DNA from: an uncultured Alphaproteobacteria bacterium
GTDB lineage: Bacteria; Pseudomonadota; Alphaproteobacteria; RF32; CAG-239
Reading direction: 5' to 3'
DNA length: 64,000 nt
NCBI GenBank assembly: GCA_910577205.1
Contig: CAJTMA010000005.1
Span: forward strand, 1-64,000
Below, piece by piece: positions 49,847-58,502 of this stretch (position 1 is the first letter of the stretch; each line of letters begins with the position of its first letter). A program made the position numbers and the translations under genes. The notes under the pieces are model-generated. The model saw only the letters and a program-made list of their open reading frames with translations. It searched no databases and was not told the origin of the DNA.

Positions 49847-51898
49847 TTACCTGTTCCACAACCTGTTACCGATAGAACCGCGAACCGTCTTGACGTTAAT
49901 ATCATCGCCATCCAAATAAAAATGGCTGCCCAGCCCTGAAGACAGATTATAGTTCTTGCCGTCTATTTCAATGCCGCCGTATTTTATAATCTTGATTCGC
50001 CCTTTATACAGGCAACTGCGAATATCGCATTCCATATCAATCCATTGCTTATTAACTTTGCGTCCGGCATAAATTTCTTTCAGCTCTTTATATTGTTTGG
50101 GCGTGAGTTTGTCATTAGCTGTTTTCTCCAACCACACTTTCTTTAGATAATTGTTGCCTCTTGACGGCAAAATCACCAACTTTCCGTTTTCAGCCTTAAC
50201 CGCAAACACCTCGCCTTCTGCATCCGCCATGACATCCGGAACACAAACCATCAACATACTCAGCATTCCAACAGCAACGGAGATAAATCCCCAGCGCCGC
50301 CATTTCCCTTGCCACAAGAAAATCCACAAAGCGCCGTAAACCACCAACAACAAACCCCATAACGGCATAGACATCACTTTATAAGCGGCCTCGGGAAGCC
50401 CCGCCACATAAGCCGTAATCTGATTCACCAACTCAATTCCTGACCCCACCAGTTTCAGCGGCCAATATTCCCACCCCAGAGGCATAAGCAGCAACGCCAA
50501 TAAAACAAACGGCATAATCACAAAACCGATAATCGGGCCTGCGGCCAAATTCGTAATTGTGGTAAACACTGCAACCCGGTTAAAATGATAAACGGCAAAA
50601 GGCAGCGTTGCCAAACTGGCAACCAAATCAGACACCATAATTCCGATAAAATACACCCAGATAATTTTCAGAACCCTGACCGGCAGCGCCATATCACGAT
50701 AATTCACACCAGTCAAAAAACGCCGCAAACTGCTGGCATAACGCTCATAAAAAGCGACTAAAGCCGCCACCGCAGCAAAAGACATTTGAAAACTGGCACT
50801 AATTAAAGCCTGCGGTGAAATTATCAAAACAATCAAAGCGGCCCAAGCAATCATCCGCATGGATATCGCCTGTCTGGCAAACAAAACGCCCAGCAAAACG
50901 ATAAAAGTCATAATAAACGCCCGCTGACTGGGAATAGCCGCCCCGGAAATGAACAAATAAACGATACTCATCAAAATGGCAAATAACGCTGCAGTCTTCT
51001 TTGCATCATACTTCAGGGATAAAGGCGGAATCATCGCCATCAACAACCGCACCAGAAAGAACATCATTCCGGCAATCATGCTCATATGTAACCCGGATAT
51101 CGACAAGAAATGGGCTAATCCGGAATCCCGGTAATTCTCTATAATCGTTTGATTAATACCGCCTCTTTCTCCGGCAACAATCGCCGCAGCAATACCAGCC
51201 TCTTCAGGTGGCAAAATATGATTGATTCTTTCAACAATTTTATCGCGCAGCCAAGATACGCCCATAGAGAACCACTGCGGCAAACTGCCACCGGTCTGAC
51301 ATTCGACAGGCAAAACCCTGCTGGCAATAAAACCACCGCCGGATACCCCTTCAAAATAAGCCTTTCTGTCAAGCTGATAAGCGCCGGGCATTGCCGGATG
51401 CAAATTAGGACGAACAGTTGCCACCAATTCAACACAGTCGCCAACCCGAGCTTGCTTCTTTTTCGACAAGGTTGTCAGCTTATATCGTCCCGGCACGGTT
51501 TCACCGTCATAATTACGCATTTCTTCCAGAATCAGCCGCTGATTGCCGCGATAATTAACATCCGTGGCCGCAACCCTGCCCGTCAGATAAAGCTTATCTT
51601 CTGTTTCAACGGGAGTAACCTTATTAAGGTAAACCGCCTTAAGCTGAATATTGGCAAACCCGGCCAGCATAATTCCCCAGCCAGCCAAAAACCACAACAC
51701 CCCTGACTTATGCCGAGCAACCCAAACCGCCAGCAAAGTCAGTTCTATAACGACTAAAGTCCACCACATGGAAGGCTCTGCCGGTAAGAGAAAATAAACG
51801 CCTATGCCTGTGGCAAATAACACCGGCACCCACAAAAACCATCTTTCCCGCTCGGCTTCCAAATTTCGGATTATATCATACTGCCAGCCATACAGCAC
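49847..51898 (-). CDS. comEC: ComEC/Rec2 family DNA-uptake channel
   Basis: 683 residues. N-terminal membrane helices, the DUF4131/OB-like periplasmic part (KLYLTGRVAATDVNYRGNQRL, RVGDCVELVATVRPN), then the competence domain with GLAHFLSISGLHMSMIAGMMFF and many helices (about 230-530). After the last helix there is only a short soluble tail of about 110 residues; the metallo-beta-lactamase domain of longer ComEC proteins (HxHxDH) is not present. DNA import across the inner membrane is the family role. It follows lpxB by 20 bp. Confidence 0.88.
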   Translation of the reverse strand: MLYGWQYDIIRNLEAERERWFLWVPVLFATGIGVYFLLPAEPSMWWTLVVIELTLLAVWVARHKSGVLWFLAGWGIMLAGFANIQLKAVYLNKVTPVETEDKLYLTGRVAATDVNYRGNQRLILEEMRNYDGETVPGRYKLTTLSKKKQARVGDCVELVATVRPNLHPAMPGAYQLDRKAYFEGVSGGGFIASRVLPVECQTGGSLPQWFSMGVSWLRDKIVERINHILPPEEAGIAAAIVAGERGGINQTIIENYRDSGLAHFLSISGLHMSMIAGMMFFLVRLLMAMIPPLSLKYDAKKTAALFAILMSIVYLFISGAAIPSQRAFIMTFIVLLGVLFARQAISMRMIAWAALIVLIISPQALISASFQMSFAAVAALVAFYERYASSLRRFLTGVNYRDMALPVRVLKIIWVYFIGIMVSDLVASLATLPFAVYHFNRVAVFTTITNLAAGPIIGFVIMPFVLLALLLMPLGWEYWPLKLVGSGIELVNQITAYVAGLPEAAYKVMSMPLWGLLLVVYGALWIFLWQGKWRRWGFISVAVGMLSMLMVCVPDVMADAEGEVFAVKAENGKLVILPSRGNNYLKKVWLEKTANDKLTPKQYKELKEIYAGRKVNKQWIDMECDIRSCLYKGRIKIIKYGGIEIDGKNYNLSSGLGSHFYLDGDDINVKTVRGSIGNRLWNR

Positions 51899-51918
51899 TT
51901 TTCCTCTCCCTTAAAGGC

Positions 51919-53091
51919 TCAGCCCTTACGCCGGATAAGCTTCAAAACCTCGTCGCAGGCGTTTTCGCTAGGCGTTTGCTCGCCCAAACCCAATATCTCA
52001 CGCACTTTCTGAAAACCGTCAGTCTGCCGTTCATAAATATCGCCCTTAGCTTCAAACTGCTTAATATAACGGCAGATATTTCCCGGCACACATTGCTCCT
52101 GCAACAGTTCGGGTACAACCTCCCGCCCCAGCATGATATTCGATAAATTAACAAACTGAATATGCATAAACCGGCGAACCAGAACTGCGGTCAACGGCGA
52201 CACTTTATAGCCGATAATATGCGGAACATTGGCGATAGCCAGTTCCAAGGCCACAGTTCCCGAAGCAGCCATCGCGGCTTCTGCAGCTTTAAAGGCATTA
52301 TGCCGGTCTTCTTCATCTTCAACAATTGTCACCGGAAGTCTGGCCGCTTCCGCTAATCCTTTTACCATCTTCGCAACCGTTTTAACCGTCGGAATGACAA
52401 AGCAAAGGTTTTTATCTTCCTCATATAACTTTTGAGAGGCCTCTAAAAATACCGGAAGCATTTTAGAAACTTCAGTTTTGCGCGATCCCGGCAAAACCAC
52501 AATAATCTTTTTATCCGCAGCAATATTAAATTTCTTGCGAAAATCAGCGCCGTCGCCATGAACCACTTTGCTCTCAATTACCGGATGCCCCACAAAAACC
52601 GCCTCCAAACCATAAGGTGTAAAATATTTTGGTTCTTGCGGAAGCAACGTTAACAGCAAATCGACATACTTATACATCGTTTTGGCGCGTTTCTTTTTCC
52701 AGGCCCAAACTTGGGGAGCGACATAGTGCACCTGCGGAATGCCAAGCTTTTTCTTGCGCAGAATTTTCTGTACCCTTGACCCAAAACTCCAGCTGTCAAT
52801 CGTCATAACCACATCTGGCTTAACCCGTTCAATATCTGCCACAGTCTGCTTTATCAGGCGTAAAACTTTAGGGATGCTTGGAATAACTTCAGCCAATCCC
52901 ATGATTGCCAAATCAGAAATGTCAAACAAGGATTTGAAACCGGCTTTTTCCATACTTTCGCCGCCCACCCCGTAAAACTCGACTTGCCCGCCGGTTTTCT
53001 TCACCATCGCCCGCATAAAACGCGAGCCGAGCAAATCACCGGATGGCTCACCGGCAATAATATAAACCTTCAATTTTTTATCTATAGTCAT
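51919..53091 (-). CDS. lpxB: Lipid A disaccharide synthase
   Basis: GT19 enzyme joining UDP-2,3-diacylglucosamine and lipid X. 390 residues from ATG 53091, overlapping the end of lpxI by 14 bp. KVYIIAGEPSGDLLGS at the start, IDSWSFGSRV, HYVAPQVWAWKKKRAKTM, LPGSRKTEVSKMLPV and SGTVALELAIANVPHIIGYK are the family blocks. Earlier in-frame ATGs lie inside lpxI and are less likely. Confidence 0.96.
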   Translation of the reverse strand: MTIDKKLKVYIIAGEPSGDLLGSRFMRAMVKKTGGQVEFYGVGGESMEKAGFKSLFDISDLAIMGLAEVIPSIPKVLRLIKQTVADIERVKPDVVMTIDSWSFGSRVQKILRKKKLGIPQVHYVAPQVWAWKKKRAKTMYKYVDLLLTLLPQEPKYFTPYGLEAVFVGHPVIESKVVHGDGADFRKKFNIAADKKIIVVLPGSRKTEVSKMLPVFLEASQKLYEEDKNLCFVIPTVKTVAKMVKGLAEAARLPVTIVEDEEDRHNAFKAAEAAMAASGTVALELAIANVPHIIGYKVSPLTAVLVRRFMHIQFVNLSNIMLGREVVPELLQEQCVPGNICRYIKQFEAKGDIYERQTDGFQKVREILGLGEQTPSENACDEVLKLIRRKG

Positions 53092-53914
53092 CAACATCCA
53101 GCCCCAACACAAAAATACCCAATTTGTCAGCAAGCTTGATTGTTTCTTTCTCATTAACAATCAACCCGTTTCCGGAATGCAGGCAAATTCCGGAAAGGCC
53201 GCTGTCATAAGCCGCCTGAACCGTCTTGTCGCCAATCGTCGGCAAGTCAACACGCATATCCTGCTGAGGTTTGCGGACTTTCACTAAAACGCCGCCCTCT
53301 CCCTTACGTTTATACTCACCGCAACGGCGGATAAGTTCACCCGTTCCCTCAATGCCTTCCACGCCAAGAACCAGCCCTTGCTGGACAATAACCGCCTGCC
53401 CGACATCCAAACGTCCTAACTCGGTTGCCACTTCTACCGCCCGGCGAATATCTTCTTTAGCCTGCTTAGAGGGCTTAACTTTGCCTAAAACGCCTTTTTT
53501 TATCAGCAGCTCAGGCAAGACTTCATGAATGCCGCGGACAACCATTCCTTCGCTTTCAATCTCTTTCACCAAAGCGCGCAGAATACCGTCATCGCCAAGG
53601 GATTTCATCCCTACTTTGGCAAAAAAAGCTGTCGTACGCATATCGGGTACCAAATCTTTCAGGGTCGGACGTTTAATCGTACCAATCATCACCACTTCTT
53701 CGACTTTCTCTTCCGCCAGCTTTTTAAAACCTGTTCCGGCCTGGCCGATGCGTATCCATGCATGAGGGATTGTTTCATCAATCAAATCTCTGTCAGCATT
53801 GCCTTCTATCGCAATAACGAAGTAATCGCGCTTGTTTTCTTTGCAAAAATTAATCAAATCCCGCGGAATAGCACCGCCTCCGGCAATAATACCCAGTTTT
53901 TTATGCATAATCAT
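53078..53914 (-). CDS. lpxI: UDP-2,3-diacylglucosamine diphosphatase LpxI
   Basis: 278 residues, LpxI/DUF1009 family, which replaces LpxH in many Alphaproteobacteria. LGIIAGGGAIPRDLINFC at the N-terminus, MIGTIKRPTL, then QAVIVQQGLVLGVEGIEGTGELIRR and KPQQDMRVDLPTIGDKTVQAA with the catalytic-site Asp of the LpxI group. Produces lipid X for LpxB, whose gene overlaps it downstream. Confidence 0.95.
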   Translation of the reverse strand: MIMHKKLGIIAGGGAIPRDLINFCKENKRDYFVIAIEGNADRDLIDETIPHAWIRIGQAGTGFKKLAEEKVEEVVMIGTIKRPTLKDLVPDMRTTAFFAKVGMKSLGDDGILRALVKEIESEGMVVRGIHEVLPELLIKKGVLGKVKPSKQAKEDIRRAVEVATELGRLDVGQAVIVQQGLVLGVEGIEGTGELIRRCGEYKRKGEGGVLVKVRKPQQDMRVDLPTIGDKTVQAAYDSGLSGICLHSGNGLIVNEKETIKLADKLGIFVLGLDVDDYR

Positions 53915-53975
53915 CCTGCCTTAAAGTTTTTCTTTGATAATAAATAAAGCACCCCGCCCGGTCAAGCAATATTAA

Positions 53976-54005
53976 AAAAGGCTGTAACTAAAATCACAGC
54001 CTTTT
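53976..54005 (-). terminator. Terminator-like stem between lpxA and lpxI
   Basis: AAAAGGCTGT ... ACAGCCTTTT stem with a T-run on the minus strand. It separates lpxA from lpxI-lpxB, which are usually in one operon. Confidence 0.7.
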
Positions 54006-54011
54006 ATTATG

Positions 54012-54188
54012 TGAACAAAAGTTTGGCGCTTAAGCTTAAGAGTAATTTCTAACTCCCTCCCCAAAAAGTTTGGAGTTTGAGCTTAATAGAGTAATTTCTA
54101 ACTGCGAGAAAAATTTTAGCGTACAAAGTAGTACGTGAATTTTTCGAGACAGTGTAAAATTGCTCTAGGAAGCCAAAATACAAACTTT
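54012..54188. repeat. MITE-like imperfect palindrome
   Basis: Outer arms AAAAGTTTG (54018-54026) and CAAACTTTT (54180-54188); inside, AGAGTAATTTCTAACT occurs twice as a direct repeat (about 54040 and 54089), AGAGCAATTTTA appears inverted near 54160, and a central CGAGAAAAATT ... AATTTTTCGAG palindrome surrounds GTACAAAGTAGTAC. No gene. The plan fits a short non-autonomous mobile repeat or a long hairpin RNA. Confidence 0.6.
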
Positions 54189-55019
54189 TTATTCGGCGAC
54201 CATAACGTTACGTCTTCCCCTTAACGAAAATTCGATAAAATCAAGCTGTTCTTGAACCATATCATTGCCTTTGAACATATCGCGGGCTTTTTGAACACGG
54301 GTTTCAAAATTGTCTTCTTTGCCTTTGAAGATGTACATAAAGGCACGGCTGATAGCTTTGACAACTTCCGGAGCATAACCGCTGCGTTTAAGACCAATAA
54401 CATTCAGGCCACGCAATTTGCCACGCTCACCGGTAACAATTGCAAAAGGAATAACATCTCGGTCAACACCGGACAAACCGCCAATCATAGCTTTGCGGCC
54501 GATACGGCAGAATTGGTGAACCGCACAGTTGCCGCCGAGAATAGCGCCGTCACCAACGCGAACATGACCACCGATAACCGCATTATTTGTCATGATAACA
54601 TTATTGCCGACCACACAGTCATGAGCAACATGGGAGTTAACCATAAACATACCGTCATCACCAACCCGGGTAATCATTGTTTCCGGCTCGCTGCCATCTT
54701 GCGGAGCAGATTGCCCTTTAGGCGTTCCGGCGTGCATCGTTACATTTTCGCGAATAACATTGCGTTTGCCTATAACCAGCTTAGCGCCATCCTGAAATTC
54801 ATTGCCATGATCTTGCGGACCTGTTCCCAATACAGCTCCCGGGAAAACAACCGTTCCTTCGCCGATTGTCGTATCACCATAAACACTCACCCGCGCCAGA
54901 AGACGGACATTTTCACCGATTTTGGCTTGAGAGCTAACCCAGCAAAACGGTCCGATTTCAGCACTGGAGGCAATCTGTGCACCATCTTCAACAACAGCTG
55001 TGGGATGAATTTTAGTCAT
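54189..55019 (-). CDS. lpxA: UDP-N-acetylglucosamine acyltransferase
   Basis: First lipid A enzyme; adds 3-hydroxyacyl to UDP-GlcNAc. 276 residues of left-handed beta-helix hexapeptide repeats (IHPTAVVEDGAQIASSAEIG, VRLLARVSVYGDTTIGEGTVV), catalytic His in NSHVAHDCVVGNNVIM, and a helical C-terminal part (about 195-276). Length slightly above E. coli. Upstream partners fabZ and lpxD are 3 kb away because three foreign-looking genes lie between. Confidence 0.96.
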   Translation of the reverse strand: MTKIHPTAVVEDGAQIASSAEIGPFCWVSSQAKIGENVRLLARVSVYGDTTIGEGTVVFPGAVLGTGPQDHGNEFQDGAKLVIGKRNVIRENVTMHAGTPKGQSAPQDGSEPETMITRVGDDGMFMVNSHVAHDCVVGNNVIMTNNAVIGGHVRVGDGAILGGNCAVHQFCRIGRKAMIGGLSGVDRDVIPFAIVTGERGKLRGLNVIGLKRSGYAPEVVKAISRAFMYIFKGKEDNFETRVQKARDMFKGNDMVQEQLDFIEFSLRGRRNVMVAE

Positions 55020-55138
55020 GACAATAACTTCCTTTCTACATAATTAACAATACCCACAGCATAGACAAGCTTTAGCCTAAAGTAAACACACATAAACTTA
55101 CAAATTATTACGGGGATAACTTCCTTTTTAAGACGCAA

Positions 55139-55171
55139 AAAAACAGAGCACTCTAACGAGTACCCTGTTTT
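55139..55171 (-). terminator. Terminator after the beta-helix pair
   Basis: AAAACAG ... CTGTTTT stem containing an inner ACTC/GAGT pair, with a T-run on the minus strand. It isolates lpxA from upstream transcription, so lpxA should have its own promoter in 55020-55138, where I see none clearly. Confidence 0.7.
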
Positions 55172-55174
55172 AAC

Positions 55175-55870
55175 TTAAAAAGGCCTTTTAAACTTGGATA
55201 AGAGCCGCTTCAGACTGAAACGAGGCTTGCGAAAATGCCAAAGGTCATGGATTATCATACAAACGTCATCCAAATCAATGAAGCATCCATCAACCAAAGG
55301 TAGACGACTGTTGTGCTGCCATATCTGCAGAGTTGTCGTTCCTGCCCATTCCCTATCCCGGCAACACCGGGATTTTGCAATTCCGCTACCAGATATTGCG
55401 CTCACATACTCTCCGGAAACGTCAACATCAACCGAACCGCCTAATTCCAATGGGGACAAAACATAAATTCCCGAATAACAGGAATTTTTGCATCCCATCA
55501 AATTTTCAGCCTTAAGCCTAATGGTAACATTTCCCAGACTTGCCCTGGCATCATTGACCCGCACCACAGCAAACATCTCGTCTTTATCAGAGAAGAAACC
55601 TTCTTTAAAGCTGACATTTACAGACATATTGCGCAGCCAGACATCGCCTTGCAAAACAAGCATATTATCCGGTTTTTGCCCTGCTTCAATATCAAAGTGC
55701 AGACCGCGGCCAAAAATCTTGACATTCCTCAAATACAACGGATAACGCCGGCATTGAATATTATTCGCTAATTCAATGAACGCTGCTCCAGCCTGCAAAG
55801 CTTCATACAGTTCGTCTTCTGAAGAAACCGTCCAAATAACAGCCTCTCCGACACGTCTTACTACACCCAT
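55175..55870 (-). CDS. Beta-helix-like protein, paralogue A, unknown
   Basis: 231 residues without signal peptide. Repeating short strands (FIELANNIQCRRYPLYLRNVKIFG, LVLQGDVWLRNMSVNV, ASLGNVTIRLKAEN) suggest a right-handed beta-helix like pectate-lyase folds. CKNSCYSGIYVLSPLELGGSVDVDVSGEYV aligns with CKQYSGLYIRNELHFIERIHIRSKGHYV in the next gene, so the two are paralogues. The C-terminus is basic. No SD is seen before the ATG. No catalytic residues recognised. Confidence 0.65.
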   Translation of the reverse strand: MGVVRRVGEAVIWTVSSEDELYEALQAGAAFIELANNIQCRRYPLYLRNVKIFGRGLHFDIEAGQKPDNMLVLQGDVWLRNMSVNVSFKEGFFSDKDEMFAVVRVNDARASLGNVTIRLKAENLMGCKNSCYSGIYVLSPLELGGSVDVDVSGEYVSAISGSGIAKSRCCRDREWAGTTTLQIWQHNSRLPLVDGCFIDLDDVCMIIHDLWHFRKPRFSLKRLLSKFKRPF

Positions 55871-55910
55871 AACAATTAAGAATTAAAAATTTTTACAAAT
55901 GAATTTTGAT

Positions 55911-56516
55911 TTACTCGGCAGCAGCTCCTTTGATTTGAATAACATTTTTATCACCGCTCAGGTCTAAAAAGAACCCGGTAGCAAAACGTCCGCCTTCTAA
56001 AATCAAACGAGTACTTTCCCCGACTATCCGCGATGAAGACAACGGAAAATCTGCTATAGGAACCACATAATGTCCCTTGCTGCGAATATGTATACGCTCA
56101 ATGAAATGTAATTCATTTCGGATATACAAACCCGAATATTGTTTACAAGACTCGACTGTCGTATCTGTGATACAGATATCTAAAAAAACATTTTTCAGAT
56201 AAGACCGATAGCCATTAGCTACAATAGCACCCTGCATCGCTTCTTTATTAGGATATTTTCTGGCAATCACCCTGATTTTCAGATTTTCAAGCCCGCAACA
56301 TTCACGCAACGTAAAAACTGTGCGTGCTTGTTCGACAAACCGAAATATCAAGCCGCTATTCCGATTATACCCTATTAATTTCTGCCGAGGTTCAAGCCAC
56401 AAAGCAAACCCGGAACAATCAATCATTCCTTTGACAATGATTGTTTCAGAACATTCATTTTCCATAGCCTGACGCAATTGCATCAGTGTTTCAACAATAA
56501 TTTCCTTCTTTTTCAT
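55911..56516 (-). CDS. Beta-helix-like protein, paralogue B, unknown
   Basis: 201 residues, cytoplasmic by lack of a signal. Layout parallels the 55175 gene: an N-terminal helix (ETLMQLRQAMENE), a strand ladder (TIIVKGMIDCSGFALWLEPRQ, FTLRECCGLENLKIRVIA), the shared YSG(I/L)Y segment and a closing ladder. It has an added C-terminal piece (LDLSGDKNVIQIKG). Both genes lie in the same direction 40 bp apart, consistent with tandem duplication. Function unknown. Confidence 0.65.
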   Translation of the reverse strand: MKKKEIIVETLMQLRQAMENECSETIIVKGMIDCSGFALWLEPRQKLIGYNRNSGLIFRFVEQARTVFTLRECCGLENLKIRVIARKYPNKEAMQGAIVANGYRSYLKNVFLDICITDTTVESCKQYSGLYIRNELHFIERIHIRSKGHYVVPIADFPLSSSRIVGESTRLILEGGRFATGFFLDLSGDKNVIQIKGAAAE

Positions 56517-56634
56517 ACCTAAAAGGGATTAATTAATAATTAGAAATTGAAGAAACTTTATCACGCTGCCCCTTAACTTGCAAGTGTTTATTGACAAAAT
56601 TCAACAAAAAGCATATATTATCTGAGAGGAAAGC

Positions 56635-57873
56635 ATGATTAATTACACGATAAAACATCTGCATCAGGACATAAAACAGCTCTTAATCCACGGTGGCCGC
56701 CGCATGGATTGGACACCCCATTATTATCAGGAGCTTAAGGATTACATTTTTGCAGATATGGCCAGGCTTAACAAATTGTGTAATCAAAACGGAAACAAAT
56801 CTTTTGCCTTGTGTGTTAATGACTTTCTGATAACTGACAACAAAGGCCATAAAAAATTCAATTCTGCCAAGTTTAACCAATTGTGCCAAATTAACTTTGG
56901 ACCGGCATACCAATCACGCCTTCATAAAATGCATTTATCCAATCCGGCGCAAAAATTCCAATCATTTAAGAAAGGCCAAGGCGGATATTGTTTTACATCA
57001 TCCGATTATCAACACACTGTTATCGTATATGGCATTTCCGGCCTCAACCTGATTGAAGCCATAACAACACCTTACCACGAATACGGTCATACCTTAGATT
57101 TCCAATACAGCTTATTGGAAAAAACAAGTGCTTATCAAAATTACAAGCTGAATGCAAAAAATTATCAAAAAAATCCATCGGACAGCCAATCCCAACATCT
57201 TGCCAAACAATATTATAAAGAATGGACAATGTTGCAGGAAAGCCTCGCTGACTGTTTTGCATACAGCTGTTTAGCTCTTAAAGAACCTGAAAATCCTGAA
57301 ATATATCAACGCGGCATTTATAACATGGCCGTCAAATTCCGCAATGTGGTTGAAAATAAACATAGTCCGCTTTATTGCGGATATACCGCCGTCCGCACAA
57401 TGCTGAATAAAATTCAACGGGATTACCGCTGTCAAAATATGAAAAAATATTATTTGAAAGACGGTTCGATTAACTTTCTGTCTTTAGCGCAAACCTGCGC
57501 CAAGGTTGTCAAGGAACAAGGCTATAACCACAACAACTACCAAACATTAATCACTTATCCTCTGCAAAAATCCCCTGAAGAAATTAACCTGAAACCAGAG
57601 CAATACGACCAATGGCACTATGACTATCTGGATGCTCAAATGGCCATCCGCCAAAATCGCAATCCCAATCCCTATTACAGATTACTCTATGGCATAGGAC
57701 AGGAAATAATTTCAAATCCCGACAAACAGTCAATTTTAACATTGCTGGACAAATATGACATCCCAGCATTCCATAATTGTTTCAACGAATACAGAAGCAT
57801 TATTCTTCGACAGGAGAGACCTCGCCATTCTCCAAACATCGCCAAATTATTGAAACAAAAAAGCCGGAAATAA
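56635..57873 (+). CDS. Zincin-like protein with HEYGH motif, unknown
   Basis: 412 residues. TTPYHEYGHTLDF at about 145-157 is an HExxH zinc site (His148, Glu149, His152), and QESLADCFAY at 201-210 gives Glu202 at the place of the third ligand in gluzincin-type peptidases. There is no signal peptide, so it would act in the cytoplasm or leave by another route. The rest is basic and Tyr/Gln/Asn-rich. SD GAGAGGAAAG precedes the ATG. It is opposite in strand to its neighbours and lies in an interrupted lpx cluster, so it is probably acquired. Its last bases form part of a terminator stem (57861-57881). Confidence 0.65.
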   Translation: MINYTIKHLHQDIKQLLIHGGRRMDWTPHYYQELKDYIFADMARLNKLCNQNGNKSFALCVNDFLITDNKGHKKFNSAKFNQLCQINFGPAYQSRLHKMHLSNPAQKFQSFKKGQGGYCFTSSDYQHTVIVYGISGLNLIEAITTPYHEYGHTLDFQYSLLEKTSAYQNYKLNAKNYQKNPSDSQSQHLAKQYYKEWTMLQESLADCFAYSCLALKEPENPEIYQRGIYNMAVKFRNVVENKHSPLYCGYTAVRTMLNKIQRDYRCQNMKKYYLKDGSINFLSLAQTCAKVVKEQGYNHNNYQTLITYPLQKSPEEINLKPEQYDQWHYDYLDAQMAIRQNRNPNPYYRLLYGIGQEIISNPDKQSILTLLDKYDIPAFHNCFNEYRSIILRQERPRHSPNIAKLLKQKSRK

Positions 57874-57886
57874 TCCGGCTTAAAAT
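57861..57886 (+). terminator. Terminator overlapping the zincin-like gene end
   Basis: AAGCCGGA-AATAA-TCCGGCTT stem (57861-57881); the loop contains the stop codon. The T-run is weak. Confidence 0.6.
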
Positions 57887-57922
57887 AAAATTGCTCTAGT
57901 TACCAGCCAAACATCTCATTCC

Positions 57923-58030
57923 GAATAGAATGATAAAGGCCTGTGCTGCGAAGTTATTTTTGAGCGACGTGTACTTCTGGCTACACGAGCGATAAAATGA
58001 CAAGCATGACAGGCTTTTTGCATTCTATTC
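57923..58030. repeat. Palindromic repeat, divergent copy overlapping the fabZ end
   Basis: Same family as 35541-36010: GATAAAGGCCTGTGCTGCG, TTTTTGAGCGACGTGTAC, ACACGAGCGATAAAA, GACAAGCATGACA. The outer arms are GAATAGAATG (57923-57932) and CATTCTATTC (58021-58030), a perfect match to each other but unlike the arms of the other copies. The right arm includes the stop codon of fabZ. An inner GAAGT/ACTTC stem replaces GTTGT/ACAAC. Confidence 0.75.
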
Positions 58031-58474
58031 TACGATCATGGCTGTAAACTCAGCCTCAGATACAACAACACCGTCAACCATCGATTGACCTTTGAAAACA
58101 AAGATGTTGCGGCGTTCTTTGATTTTTTCAACGTGCATACGCAGCTGATCACCCGGCTTAACCGGTTTGCGGAATTTAACACCGTCAATAGACATGAAAA
58201 GCACGCTGCGTTTTTTATCACCAAAATCGCCTTTTCCGGCAACAACGATAGCACCTGCAGTCTGCGCCATTGCTTCAATCTGCAGAACACCCGGCATAAC
58301 CGGATTTCCGGGGAAATGACCTTGGAAAAATTCTTCATTCATGGTAACGTTTTTGATACCGACACCTTTCTCACCGGGAACTTCAACTTCCAAACGATCT
58401 ACCAGCAAAAACGGATAACGGTGCGGCAGCATCTGCATAATTTCTTCAATATGATAAACTTTAGTTTCAGACAT
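58025..58474 (-). CDS. fabZ: 3-hydroxyacyl-ACP dehydratase FabZ
   Basis: 149 residues, hot-dog fold; dehydrates 3-hydroxyacyl-ACP in fatty acid synthesis and balances lipid A precursor use. YPFLLVDRL, GHFPGNPVMPGVLQIEAMAQ with catalytic His and Glu, KFRKPVKPGDQLRM are diagnostic. It follows lpxD by 28 bp as in the standard cluster. Its stop codon lies inside the arm of a repeat element. Confidence 0.97.
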   Translation of the reverse strand: MSETKVYHIEEIMQMLPHRYPFLLVDRLEVEVPGEKGVGIKNVTMNEEFFQGHFPGNPVMPGVLQIEAMAQTAGAIVVAGKGDFGDKKRSVLFMSIDGVKFRKPVKPGDQLRMHVEKIKERRNIFVFKGQSMVDGVVVSEAEFTAMIVE

Positions 58475-58502
58475 TATTTTTCCTTTTAGTTATTAGATAA
58501 AT

